Assembly: GCF_011762185.1 (NCBI RefSeq)
Contig: NZ_JAASQJ010000001.1
Location: forward strand, 1,488,001 to 1,552,000
DNA: 64,000 nucleotides
DNA from: Dyadobacter arcticus
Lineage (GTDB): Bacteria; Bacteroidota; Bacteroidia; Cytophagales; Spirosomataceae
Direction of reading: 5' to 3'
The notes under the pieces are model-generated. The model saw only the letters and a list, made by a program, of their open reading frames with translations. It made no database searches and was not told where the DNA came from. A program made the translations under genes and the position numbers. Numbering within the stretch: position 1 is the first letter of the stretch; each line of letters starts with the position of its first letter. This document shows positions 17,622-26,115 of the stretch, one piece after another.

Positions 17622-18458
17622 CTAATAGTTAAATATTTTCTGAATACGCCCCGGATTTTCCATGACCGCATTGAATAATTGTTCCAGATCGACCCGACTA
17701 TCTACTTGCTCAGAATTTTCGAAAACAGCCCTGTAACCGCGTAAAGAAGGTTCTGAGTAAAGAACCCGGTTGTCAAATTCAACATTACTTAGCGTTCCGA
17801 AACAAAGTCGCTCGGTCACAATGTCGAGGCTATGTTGCAGGAGAATCTTACTGTCTTCCAGAATAATAATTGAGTCGATCAGATTGTCCAGGTCGCGAAC
17901 CTGGTGGGTTGAGATCAGGATGAGCTTGTCTTTATCTAAAACAGACGAAACCAGTTTCCGGAATTGACTTTTGGAGGGTATATCCAAACCATTTGTCGGC
18001 TCGTCCATGATGAGCACCCGGGTGTTCGTGGCAAGCGCGAAGGCAATCAGTACTTTTTTCTTTTGACCATAAGACATTCCTGTAAGCTTGTTTTTTTCAG
18101 GAATATCCAATTCAGCAATGTATCCCCTGAACTGCTTCTCGTCAAATTTCGGGTAGAAAGGAGCAAGCATATCCAGGTACTTGTCCACAGTTACCGATGG
18201 TAGATATATTTCTTCGGGAATAAAAAATACGTCCTGCAGAAATGCAGGCAGACGTTTTGCCGGCTCAAAACCAGCGACACGGATCTGGCCGTCGAGGGGG
18301 AAAAGTAAGCCGACCATATTTCTAAGTAAGCTGGATTTGCCCGCGCCGTTCTTTCCGAGCAAACCATAAATGTGGCCCGGTTCAAGATGCAATGTTAGGT
18401 TTTCAAAGAGCATTTTGTGCTTACTATATCCAAAGGATACCTGGTCAAAATGGATCAT
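17622..18458 (-). CDS. ABC transporter ATP-binding protein
   Basis: A 278-residue ATPase with Walker A GLLGKNGAGKSSLL, a signature region MSYGQKKKVLIAFAL (the LSGGQ equivalent is degenerate, MSYGQ), Walker B RVLIMDEPTNGLD and a switch histidine in LISTHQVRDLD. It is the first gene of the four-gene operon that continues with the permease, GntR regulator and DUF2807-like protein. The organisation matches YtrA/YtrB-type systems. Confidence 0.92.
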   Translation of the reverse strand: MIHFDQVSFGYSKHKMLFENLTLHLEPGHIYGLLGKNGAGKSSLLRNMVGLLFPLDGQIRVAGFEPAKRLPAFLQDVFFIPEEIYLPSVTVDKYLDMLAPFYPKFDEKQFRGYIAELDIPEKNKLTGMSYGQKKKVLIAFALATNTRVLIMDEPTNGLDIPSKSQFRKLVSSVLDKDKLILISTHQVRDLDNLIDSIIILEDSKILLQHSLDIVTERLCFGTLSNVEFDNRVLYSEPSLRGYRAVFENSEQVDSRVDLEQLFNAVMENPGRIQKIFNY

Positions 18459-18563
18459 AGACTGAGAGAGATTAGTGTTCTAGTTAAATAGTACACTACA
18501 AACATATGTGAAGCATTTGAATAAAGCAATTGTAGTTGAAACTATTTATTAGTTGCCGTCGGC

Positions 18564-19178
18564 TTAGGCCGACGGCAATTGATTGAGAAGAAAATTTTTA
18601 TAGTCTTCTTTTGTGTCGATATCAATATTTCCGAGTGGAAATGGGACTGAAGTGACATCCTGGGAATATTTGAGCAGCAGCTTTTTAGCTCCTTCGTTAC
18701 CGCTAAGTTGGAGAAGCGCATTGAAATATTTTTTATTAAATAAAACTGGGGTACCTAATGTGTCGGCGTAAGAAGAAGCCGCGATTCCTGTCTTCGAAGC
18801 ATTTATTTGTTCGATAAGGGATTGAAATAGGGGAGCAGTCACAAATGGTTGGTCACTTACTGCAATGATGGCACCATCCAATGCAGGATGAAGCGATTTC
18901 AATTTGGAAAGGCCAGTTTGAATTGAAGAACCCATTCCCTGTTGCCAACCGCCATTATGAGCCAAATGATGAGATAATCCGAATAATTCAGATTCAATAA
19001 GCGGAGCATTTGAACCGGTTACAACAACTACATCTGAAACGTCAGTTGCCAATGCGGCTTCGGTAATGTGGCGGATCAATGTCTTATGCTGGTATCTCAA
19101 GAGTTGCTTGGGCTCACCAAGTCGGGAGGAGTTGCCGGCAGCGAGAATGATGATACCGTAAGCATTATACCGATTCAT
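18564..19178 (-). CDS. mocA: Molybdenum cofactor nucleotidyltransferase, MocA/MobA-like
   Basis: A 204-residue NTP-transferase. The nucleotide-binding signature IILAAGNSSRLGEPKQLLRY is at the N-terminus, followed by VVVVTGSNAPLIESE and AIIAVSDQPFV, where the Asp binds metal. Proteins of this size and motif set attach CMP to molybdopterin (MocA). Its start overlaps the end of the XdhC gene by 14 bases, tying it to molybdenum hydroxylase maturation. A MobA (GMP) activity is less likely in this context. Confidence 0.85.
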   Translation of the reverse strand: MNRYNAYGIIILAAGNSSRLGEPKQLLRYQHKTLIRHITEAALATDVSDVVVVTGSNAPLIESELFGLSHHLAHNGGWQQGMGSSIQTGLSKLKSLHPALDGAIIAVSDQPFVTAPLFQSLIEQINASKTGIAASSYADTLGTPVLFNKKYFNALLQLSGNEGAKKLLLKYSQDVTSVPFPLGNIDIDTKEDYKNFLLNQLPSA

Positions 19179-20382
19179 CTTCCGAAACGATTGTAGATAC
19201 GGCGCAAAGGAAATCTTCCTTTTCCGATTTGGTGTAATCCACTTGCTGATCCTTGCGATTATGGATGGGCTCTGGCTTCTCCCTGAGTGAAGATCCTTTC
19301 CGGTCGCTTAAAATGGCTTTTATTTCGGCGAGTATCGACAATGCAATTTCTTCGGAAGTTTCTGCGCCAATGTCCAGGCCAACAGGACCGTAAATTTTTG
19401 ATTTTTGAAGATTTGTTATTTCAATACCGTCAATTTTCAGCTCTGAGAACATTCTCTCTAGTTTCTTCTTCGGTCCTAATGCGCCTGTGTATCTACAATC
19501 TTCAAGGGTAATCAACTGTTTCAAAAGGGCCAAATCGTAGTTGTAATTGTGGGTCATGAGCAAAAAGAATGTCCGGTCATCGGTTTGGACATGATTGAGT
19601 ACATCTTCGGCTTTTGTAACGATCACCTTGGTTGCTTTTGGAAAGCGTTGGCGGGTAGCATGCGCAACGCGACCATCGACCACCGTTGTCTTCCAGCCCA
19701 GGATGTCTGCCATTTCCACCAGCGGAATGATATCGTTACCAGCGCCCGCAATGACCAGCGACGGCGGCGTATTCAGGTATTCAATTAAACCAGTCAGATT
19801 TTGACTGCTGAAACCGAAGGTTTTGAAGAATGAGTCAGCCTTCGCGTATGCAACTTGTGATTCTGCCAATAACTCTTGAATAATGTGGGGTTCGGTGTTG
19901 TGATGAATTACGGACTCATCTTTTTCCAAATGCAGAAAGCATGTGCCCGGCTGCAAACCTGTCCGCGAATTGAGTGAAAACAATGTGACCAAAACAGCAT
20001 TTTGTCGCCTGACCAAAACCTGCTTCAATAACTCAATAGGATTGTTATTTTGGTCTGTATGAATGGGTTCAAAAAGAATATGCACGATTCCATTGCAGCC
20101 AAGCTGTACACCCAAAGTAGTATCATTTTCATCCGTGGTATCGTAGGTTACCAGTTTGTTTTTTTGTTGAGAAATTGCAAGTAATGCTTTACGCAATGCA
20201 TCGCCTTCCAGGCATCCTCCACTTATGGCACCCGTCAAATGACCATCATCTGTAACCAGCATACGCGCACCGGGACGTCGGTAAGATGAACCTTCCACGT
20301 GTACAACCGTGGCCAGCGCCATCTTTTTGCCGGCAATTATTGCGAGCTCATAGGACTTTATAATGTCATTAATTTCTTTCAT
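19165..20382 (-). CDS. XdhC/CoxI-family molybdenum cofactor maturation protein
   Basis: A 405-residue protein with the XdhC N-terminal domain (ATVVHVEGSSYRRPGARMLV, TGAISGGCLEGDALRKAL) and a Rossmann-type C-terminal domain (LVIAGAGNDIIPLVEMADIL, TTVVDGRVAHATR, ALGPKKKLERMFSEL). XdhC binds molybdenum cofactor, promotes its sulfuration with a cysteine desulfurase and delivers it to xanthine dehydrogenase-type enzymes. It is flanked with short overlaps by a cysteine desulfurase and MocA. No molybdenum hydroxylase is encoded within this window. Confidence 0.92.
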   Translation of the reverse strand: MKEINDIIKSYELAIIAGKKMALATVVHVEGSSYRRPGARMLVTDDGHLTGAISGGCLEGDALRKALLAISQQKNKLVTYDTTDENDTTLGVQLGCNGIVHILFEPIHTDQNNNPIELLKQVLVRRQNAVLVTLFSLNSRTGLQPGTCFLHLEKDESVIHHNTEPHIIQELLAESQVAYAKADSFFKTFGFSSQNLTGLIEYLNTPPSLVIAGAGNDIIPLVEMADILGWKTTVVDGRVAHATRQRFPKATKVIVTKAEDVLNHVQTDDRTFFLLMTHNYNYDLALLKQLITLEDCRYTGALGPKKKLERMFSELKIDGIEITNLQKSKIYGPVGLDIGAETSEEIALSILAEIKAILSDRKGSSLREKPEPIHNRKDQQVDYTKSEKEDFLCAVSTIVSEDESV

Positions 20383-21535
20383 GACGATGCTCCTTCACAA
20401 TTTTAGAAATCACCTGAACGGCATGTTCCACATCTTCCTGGGTCGAAAACCTGCCAAAACTGAAGCGGAAAGTATTATGGATTGTTTCATCGGACAGGCC
20501 CATTGCTTTCAACACATAGCTTGGTTCCAATGTGGCCGAGGTGCAGGCAGAACTTCTGGAAAACGCCAGGTCGCTGCTTGTTTCAAAAATCATTTTTTCC
20601 CCGTCAATGCCGTTGAAAGAAACGTTAGTAGTATGGGGAAGTCTTTGACCAGTGTCTCCCGCGTTCACAATAATATCTTTTAGCGACAGCAATTTAGCTT
20701 CGAAATCATCCCGAAGCATACTCAGCCTTTTACTTTCCAACATCATTTCATCAGCGCAAATTTCGCATGCTTTTCCAAAAGCGACAATTCCAGGCACATT
20801 TAAGGTGCCGCTTCGCATATTCCTTTCATGGCCGCCACCATCAATTTGAGAGGTAATTGAAACAGTCGGGTTCTTTTTCCGGACATATAATGCACCAACA
20901 CCTTTGGGTCCGTACATTTTGTGCGCACTGAAAGTCATCAGGTCGATCCCATCCTGCTGGACATTGACCGGGATTTTACCGACAGCCTGTGAAGCATCTG
21001 TCATAAAAAGGACGTTGTATTTCTTGGCAATCTCCGAAATGTCTTTAATTGGCATTATAAATCCAGTTTCGTTATTGGCATACATGACGGAGATCAGAAC
21101 TGTGTGGCCGGTGATTGCTTTCTCCAACTCGTCCAGGTCAATCAAACCGTTCGGAAAAACTGAAAGATAAGTGACGTTTGCCTTTTTATATTCAAGATTT
21201 CTGCATGTGTCTAAAACAGCTTTGTGCTCCGTTGTGACCGTAATGATGTGCTTTTCATCGTTTGCATGATTTTCCAATACGCCCTTGATAGCGAGGTTAA
21301 CGGCTTCTGTCGCGCCGGAAGTGAAAATAATTTCCTGAGGATGCGCACCAGTTAACCCGGCAATTTGCTCCCTCGCTATATCCACGGCTTCTTCTGCCTC
21401 CCAGCCATAGGAATGCGTGCGGCTCGCTGCATTGCCAAATTTTTCTGAAAAGTAAGGCAGCATTTCCTGCACCACCCTCGGATCCATGGGCGTAGTTGCA
21501 TTGTAATCCAGATAAACGGGGAGTTTCAGAAGCAT
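20369..21535 (-). CDS. Cysteine desulfurase (NifS/IscS family)
   Basis: A 388-residue PLP enzyme. It opens YLDYNATTPMDPRVVQEML; the PLP lysine lies in MTFSAHKMYGPKGVGALY and the catalytic cysteine in FSRSSACTSATLEPSYVL, within the mobile loop. It takes sulfur from cysteine. Its gene overlaps the XdhC gene by 14 bases, so it is probably the sulfur donor for molybdenum cofactor sulfuration rather than, or as well as, general iron-sulfur assembly; no iscU or suf genes are adjacent. Confidence 0.95.
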   Translation of the reverse strand: MLLKLPVYLDYNATTPMDPRVVQEMLPYFSEKFGNAASRTHSYGWEAEEAVDIAREQIAGLTGAHPQEIIFTSGATEAVNLAIKGVLENHANDEKHIITVTTEHKAVLDTCRNLEYKKANVTYLSVFPNGLIDLDELEKAITGHTVLISVMYANNETGFIMPIKDISEIAKKYNVLFMTDASQAVGKIPVNVQQDGIDLMTFSAHKMYGPKGVGALYVRKKNPTVSITSQIDGGGHERNMRSGTLNVPGIVAFGKACEICADEMMLESKRLSMLRDDFEAKLLSLKDIIVNAGDTGQRLPHTTNVSFNGIDGEKMIFETSSDLAFSRSSACTSATLEPSYVLKAMGLSDETIHNTFRFSFGRFSTQEDVEHAVQVISKIVKEHRHERN

Positions 21536-21593
21536 TAATTTCGTCTTTAATCAAGAAAACAAAAATCTCCCTGATAGTTCAAATTAAACAAAA

Positions 21594-21622
21594 AACCACC
21601 TCATTATAAGCAAGAGGTGGTT
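21594..21622 (-). terminator. Terminator or attenuator upstream of the cysteine desulfurase
   Basis: A 9-bp stem AACCACCTC / GAGGTGGTT with an 11-base loop, followed on the minus strand by a T-rich tract. It lies about 60 bases upstream of the cysteine desulfurase start and reads in the same direction. The only thing on that strand between it and the peroxiredoxin gene is a short possible leader. It could end a small RNA or a tiny gene, or act as an attenuator. Confidence 0.6.
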
Positions 21623-21735
21623 CGGCAACTTAAACGAACAGGTTAACTAAAATACAAGGATCAGTAAGCCATTTCTCCGGAAGATTTGGGGGTAGGATAC
21701 GGGACATACTTCACGGTTAATTGAAACTAATTAGC

Positions 21736-21743
21736 TATTTTTG
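21736..21743 (+). promoter_or_regulatory. Possible -7 element of the peroxiredoxin promoter
   Basis: TATTTTTG matches the Bacteroidota -7 consensus TAnnTTTG and lies 56 bases before the peroxiredoxin ATG. A TTG is present upstream but not at the usual spacing, so the -33 part is weak. Confidence 0.3.
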
Positions 21744-21798
21744 TGTTAACTCTACAATGTTAGTAGATTAAATGTTCCACATCAAAATTCTATAAATT

Positions 21799-22434
21799 AT
21801 GTCACTTCGACTAGGAGATATTGCCCCAGATTTCGAGGCAAATACAACACAGGGTACGATTAATTTTCACGAATGGTTAGGCGACAGCTGGGGGATGCTT
21901 TTTTCACATCCATCTGATTTTACTCCGGTGTGTACCACTGAATTAGGTAAAACTGCACTTTTGCAAGGCGAATTTGAAAAGCGTAATGTAAAAGTGCTGG
22001 CAATCAGCGTGGATGATTTAGATTCCCATAATCGCTGGATTCCTGATATCAATGAATTAAGTAATACACAAGTGAATTTTCCACTAATAGCGGACGAGAG
22101 CCGCAAAGTGGCATTGCTGTATGATATGCTTCACCCTAATGCGAGCGAAAAAGCAACGGTTCGTTCGGTGTTTATCATTGGGCCTGACAAGAAAATCAAA
22201 CTGACACTTACTTACCCTGCTTCAACAGGACGTAATTTCAATGAAATCCTAAGGGTTGTGGATTCTTTACAGCTTACCGCCAATTACTCGGTTGCAACCC
22301 CTGCGGATTGGAAAGACGGTGAAGATGTAATTGTAGTTCCTGCTGTGAGTACAGAAGATGCCCAGAAGAAATTTACAAAAGGGCTGAATATTGTTAAGCC
22401 ATATTTGCGCTACACTCCGCAGCCGAATAAGTAA
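21799..22434 (+). CDS. Peroxiredoxin, 1-Cys (Prx6) type
   Basis: A 211-residue thiol peroxidase. The catalytic cysteine is in HPSDFTPVCTTELG at about residue 45, with the matching Arg in ATVRSVFIIGPDKKI. The extended C-terminal domain (VVPAVSTEDAQKKF, YLRYTPQP) is the Prx6 feature. No second, resolving cysteine is present. It removes hydrogen peroxide and organic peroxides in the cytoplasm. It is monocistronic, with a strong terminator 7 bases after the stop. Confidence 0.95.
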   Translation: MSLRLGDIAPDFEANTTQGTINFHEWLGDSWGMLFSHPSDFTPVCTTELGKTALLQGEFEKRNVKVLAISVDDLDSHNRWIPDINELSNTQVNFPLIADESRKVALLYDMLHPNASEKATVRSVFIIGPDKKIKLTLTYPASTGRNFNEILRVVDSLQLTANYSVATPADWKDGEDVIVVPAVSTEDAQKKFTKGLNIVKPYLRYTPQPNK

Positions 22435-22440
22435 TCATCT

Positions 22441-22494
22441 TTTAGGTCAAAAAAATAGGGCTTCCGAACAGGAGCCCTATTTTTTTGACCTAAA
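22441..22494. terminator. Bidirectional terminator between convergent genes
   Basis: A perfect 22-bp stem (arms 22441-22462 and 22473-22494) with a 10-base loop and A/T tracts on both sides. It serves the peroxiredoxin gene on the plus strand and the membrane protein gene on the minus strand. Confidence 0.9.
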
Positions 22495-22497
22495 CCA

Positions 22498-23226
22498 TTA
22501 AGTTTCACTGTCGATAAGCTCTTCGGGTATAATCATTTCCTCTCCATAATAAATCATGTGGCGCGCGCCCTGGTAGTAGAACCAGATAGACGCTGCCATG
22601 GCAATGTGGCTGATATCATTGTAATTGAACCAGGGGCCAACACTATACTTCAATGCGTGAAGACCAGCCGCTAATGCACCCATAAAAGTTGCTATGAAAA
22701 TATTCTTACTGCCCGGATCTTTTCGCCTTTTGTAAACATAAATCTCGATGAAGAAAAGCATCAGAAAGAGTCCGTAGAACGCATGAATTTCCACGATCAG
22801 GAAATTCAATGTGATAAAGGTCAGTACAAAAAATATCGTAAGCTCCACATAGTTCAACCATCCGAGGATCAGTCCGTTGCGCTTCGGTAGCAATGGCTTA
22901 ATGTGCCAAATCGCTGCACGTTCAAATAATGCAACGGCAATCATACTGGCAAACCATCCAGGAATTTTCCCCCGCATACCTGTCAAATATAAAAATCCAT
23001 GTCCCAAGACACCGCCTATGGCAGTGGCGATCGCCATAAATAAAAAAAAGTACTGGATTTGTTTGTACATCCTGTGAGCGCGTCCCAGTCTGTTTAAATG
23101 AAAAAATGCATAAATGCATATCACTGTCAACATCAGGCTTGAAAGGACCGTCGAAGGCTCCATAATAGTGATCCCAAAAACTTGGACCTGGTGCACTTTA
23201 CTGAAATCTATGGCAACTTCATTCAT
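22498..23226 (-). CDS. Seven-helix membrane protein of unknown function
   Basis: From the ATG at 23226 (MNEVAIDFSKVHQ) the product is about 242 residues; a longer frame needs a TTG at 23250. About seven hydrophobic helices are visible, including VLSSLMLTVICIYAFFHL, FFLFMAIATAIGGVLGHGFL, IFFVLTFITLNFLIVEI and GLFLMLFFIEIYVY. Polar residues fall in or beside the later helices: GLHALKYSVG, then NDISHIAMAASIWFYYQGARHM. The ordered His/Asp set is reminiscent of heptahelical membrane hydrolases, but I do not recognise a named family with certainty. It may belong to an uncharacterised DUF family of Bacteroidota. Confidence 0.65.
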   Translation of the reverse strand: MNEVAIDFSKVHQVQVFGITIMEPSTVLSSLMLTVICIYAFFHLNRLGRAHRMYKQIQYFFLFMAIATAIGGVLGHGFLYLTGMRGKIPGWFASMIAVALFERAAIWHIKPLLPKRNGLILGWLNYVELTIFFVLTFITLNFLIVEIHAFYGLFLMLFFIEIYVYKRRKDPGSKNIFIATFMGALAAGLHALKYSVGPWFNYNDISHIAMAASIWFYYQGARHMIYYGEEMIIPEELIDSET

Positions 23227-23356
23227 GAATAGAGGCGTATTAATCAGCAATTAAGTAACAATATTGTTGTAACAACACACTTTAATAAAATTATACCAGA
23301 GAGCCTCAATGTGTCTCAGATTACCTGTATATCGAGGAATTTTGTGCTAATTAAAG

Positions 23357-23391
23357 AAAGCGCTTCAAAACCTTGTGTTTTGAAGCGCTTT
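23357..23391 (-). terminator. Intrinsic terminator downstream of a lipoprotein gene
   Basis: A perfect 14-bp stem AAAGCGCTTCAAAA / TTTTGAAGCGCTTT around a 7-base loop. It lies 26 bases past the stop of the minus-strand lipoprotein gene. Confidence 0.85.
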
Positions 23392-23417
23392 ATAATGCTG
23401 TAAGATGAAAGACGTAG

Positions 23418-23969
23418 CTATTGATTTACTTTTCTCCCCTTCAATGTCTCACGTGAATTTTTAACCTGTTTCAAAAGATCTTTCTTAACGAAAAGGCGAG
23501 AGCCATTTCCGCCCTGCAGATCAAATGTTCTGTCCTTATATTCAAACTTATTGTTTGGCAGGATATCCAGAAAGTAATTTTGCCCGCTCAGGTTGAATTT
23601 CATTCCTTTTGTATCCTGCTGCGTGTCGTCCCAGGAAACAAAGATACTTCCATTATCAGAGCCCAGCGAAACGCCTGGTGTAAATGGAAGCACATTGATT
23701 GTTTGAATACTTTTACCGTTGCTCATGGTGATCTGACCTTCAGGATTCACCTTAATGTCATTAGGGTCAGACACTTCTCTGCGAATGTTAATGCCCTTAT
23801 CATTGAAAAACTGCACTTTGCCAAGCGGAATATTGGCGGTTTCCAGGTCCCGCCGAAGATCTTCTGTAAAGACGGTGTAATTGGAAAGGGGAACGGAATT
23901 CATTGTGGTGCAAGCAGATGCTACGCTAAGAAAAAGCACTACTGCAAAAATTTTTTTAATAAGATTCAT
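23418..23969 (-). CDS. Hypothetical lipoprotein
   Basis: A 183-residue protein with a lipoprotein signal (AVVLFLSVASAC, cysteine near residue 20). The mature part is mainly beta by pattern, with FNDKGINIRREVSD, TPGVSLGSDNGSIFVSWDD and NYFLDILPNNKFEY. It is probably anchored in the outer membrane facing the periplasm. A terminator follows directly, so it is monocistronic. No family is recognised. Confidence 0.65.
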   Translation of the reverse strand: MNLIKKIFAVVLFLSVASACTTMNSVPLSNYTVFTEDLRRDLETANIPLGKVQFFNDKGINIRREVSDPNDIKVNPEGQITMSNGKSIQTINVLPFTPGVSLGSDNGSIFVSWDDTQQDTKGMKFNLSGQNYFLDILPNNKFEYKDRTFDLQGGNGSRLFVKKDLLKQVKNSRETLKGRKVNQ

Positions 23970-24101
23970 GTCTTGATTTGGTGTTCTCGTACGAATGAGT
24001 GGATGATTTTAGTTGGGTAGTTTACCAATCGCAATATTAACAAAAAAGCCTTTCAGTTTCACCAGCCAATTGATTTGCCCAGTTTAATAACTTTACTTAA
24101 A

Positions 24102-24116
24102 CTGACAATGTGTCAG
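24102..24116 (+). promoter_or_regulatory. Short palindrome upstream of htpG, possible operator
   Basis: CTGACA-ATG-TGTCAG, a perfect 6-bp inverted repeat with a 3-base spacer about 100 bases before htpG. A partial -7-like element (TAACTTTA) lies just upstream. Its size suits a dimeric regulator, but none is identified. Confidence 0.3.
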
Positions 24117-24211
24117 CCAAAACCGTTTTGATTGTAGTTGGAACGCATATTTCTATCGTGTATTGCAAAGCAGAAAACAATTCTAAAATATAAAACCAAA
24201 ACATCATAACT

Positions 24212-26050
24212 ATGGAGTCAGTGATTCAGGAAAAAGGAAATCTCAGCATACATACCGAGAATATCTTTCCGATTATTAAAAAATTCCTTTACTCGGACCA
24301 CGAAATCTTTTTAAGAGAATTGGTTTCCAATGCCGTAGATGCCTCGCAGAAAATCAAAAAATTGGCATCTTATGGCGAATTCAATGGCGAACTTGGAGAT
24401 TTAAAGGTTGTTGTCAAGCTCGACAAAGATGCCAAAACGATCACGATCAGTGACAATGGTATTGGTATGACAGCCGATGAGATTAAAAAATACATTAACC
24501 AGATTGCCTTCTCGGGTGCGACCGAATTTGTTGAAAAATACAAAGACAAAGGGGAAGATGGAAAGGGCGATAAGGGCATTATCGGACATTTTGGTCTGGG
24601 TTTCTACTCCGCCTATATGGTGGCAGAGAATGTGGAAATCCTTACGAAGTCTTACAGAGAAGACGCTGAGGCAGTTCGCTGGCAATGTGACGGTTCCACT
24701 GAATTTGAGTTATCTCCTGCAGAAAAGGCAGATCGGGGATCGGAGATCATCCTTCACATTGCGCCTGATTCCGAAGAGTTTCTTGACGAACACCGTCTAA
24801 GAGGTATTCTTGAAAAATATGGTAAATTTCTTCCTGTTCAAATCGAATTTGAAGACAAGATTATCAACAACCCTAATCCTATATGGACTAAAAGTCCGGC
24901 GGACCTGAAAGACGAAGACTATCTGTCATTTTATAAAGAATTATATCCTTTTAGCGAAGATCCATTGTTCTGGATCCATCTGAATGTGGATTATCCCTTC
25001 AATCTGACCGGAGTTCTGTATTTTCCAAAACTCCGTAATGATTTTCAGGGACAGCGTGAAAAGATCCAGCTTTACAGCCGCCAGGTGTTTATTACAGACG
25101 AGGTAAAGGACATTGTTCCCGATTTTCTCCAATTGCTTCACGGTGTGATTGACTCTCCGGATATTCCATTGAATGTATCCAGAAGCTATTTGCAGGCGGA
25201 TGGAAATGTGAAGAAAATCAATGGATACATTACCCGTAAAGTGGCAGACAAGCTCTCTGAGATCTTCAAAAATGACCGTGAAGGCTTCGAAAAGAAATTT
25301 GATGACATCGGTTTGTTTATCAAATATGGCATTATCAGCGATGATAAGTTTTACGATAAAGCGAAAGATTTCTGTTTGCTGAAAAACACCGACGGGAAAT
25401 TCTTCACATTTGATGAATACCGTGAAGCCGTTAAAGACAATCAAACCGACATCAATGATACGCAGGTATGGCTGTATACCACGGACGAGAAAAAACAGGA
25501 TGCATTTATTCAATCAGCTAAGAAAAGGAGCTATGATGTTTTGTCTCTTACGACTGTAATTGACTCTCACTTTATTAATGCATTGGAGCAAAAGCTTGAA
25601 AAAGTCAACATCAAAAGAGTTGATGCTGATACGCTGGATAAATTGGTTGAAAAGGATGTGAAATTAGAAAGCATTCTTTCTTCTGACGACCAGGAAAAGG
25701 CGAAGAAAATCTTTGAAGAAATCGCAGGGAATAAGAGCGCCAATGTTCAGGTGGAAGCAATGCCAGTGGATGAATTGCCGGTAGTGATTACATTTCCGGA
25801 ATTCATGCGCCGTATGACCGATATGCAGGCGTCATCCGGACAACGTTCCATGTTTGGTGATATGCCGTTGATGTATACGGTTTCATTGAATTCAAATCAT
25901 CCCGTTATCAGCCGCATACTTCAATCTGAGGACGAATCTGATCAGAAAGTTTTGGCTAAACAGGTTTATGATCTGGCGCTGCTTTCGCAAGGATTGTTGT
26001 CAGGAAGTGATTTGACCCAATTTATTCAAAGGACTGTTACAAACCTGTAA
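24212..26050 (+). CDS. htpG: Molecular chaperone HtpG (Hsp90)
   Basis: A 612-residue Hsp90. The N-terminal GHKL ATPase domain shows EIFLRELVSNAVDA (catalytic Glu and Mg-binding Asn), ITISDNGIGMT and GHFGLGFYSAYMV. The middle domain carries IPLNVSRSYLQ with the conserved Arg, and the C-terminal dimerisation domain follows. It lacks the eukaryotic charged linker and the MEEVD tail, as expected for a bacterial form. It is transcribed alone and ends at a very long terminator palindrome. Confidence 0.97.
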   Translation: MESVIQEKGNLSIHTENIFPIIKKFLYSDHEIFLRELVSNAVDASQKIKKLASYGEFNGELGDLKVVVKLDKDAKTITISDNGIGMTADEIKKYINQIAFSGATEFVEKYKDKGEDGKGDKGIIGHFGLGFYSAYMVAENVEILTKSYREDAEAVRWQCDGSTEFELSPAEKADRGSEIILHIAPDSEEFLDEHRLRGILEKYGKFLPVQIEFEDKIINNPNPIWTKSPADLKDEDYLSFYKELYPFSEDPLFWIHLNVDYPFNLTGVLYFPKLRNDFQGQREKIQLYSRQVFITDEVKDIVPDFLQLLHGVIDSPDIPLNVSRSYLQADGNVKKINGYITRKVADKLSEIFKNDREGFEKKFDDIGLFIKYGIISDDKFYDKAKDFCLLKNTDGKFFTFDEYREAVKDNQTDINDTQVWLYTTDEKKQDAFIQSAKKRSYDVLSLTTVIDSHFINALEQKLEKVNIKRVDADTLDKLVEKDVKLESILSSDDQEKAKKIFEEIAGNKSANVQVEAMPVDELPVVITFPEFMRRMTDMQASSGQRSMFGDMPLMYTVSLNSNHPVISRILQSEDESDQKVLAKQVYDLALLSQGLLSGSDLTQFIQRTVTNL

Positions 26051-26056
26051 GTACAG

Positions 26057-26112
26057 AGTTGCTTATAAACGATAAAACCCGCATTTGCGGGTTTTATCGT
26101 TTATAAGCAACT
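26057..26112. terminator. Perfect 27-bp palindrome, bidirectional terminator
   Basis: Arms 26057-26083 and 26086-26112 are fully complementary with only two unpaired central bases. The core is a GC-rich AACCCGC-type stem within A/T-rich arms. It occupies nearly the whole 65-base gap between convergent htpG and the gene at 26116. Confidence 0.9.
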
Positions 26113-26115
26113 TAT

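Noticed and set aside
24941..25513. A 190-codon minus-strand frame inside htpG
   Set aside because: Antisense to the HtpG middle domain; no independent features.
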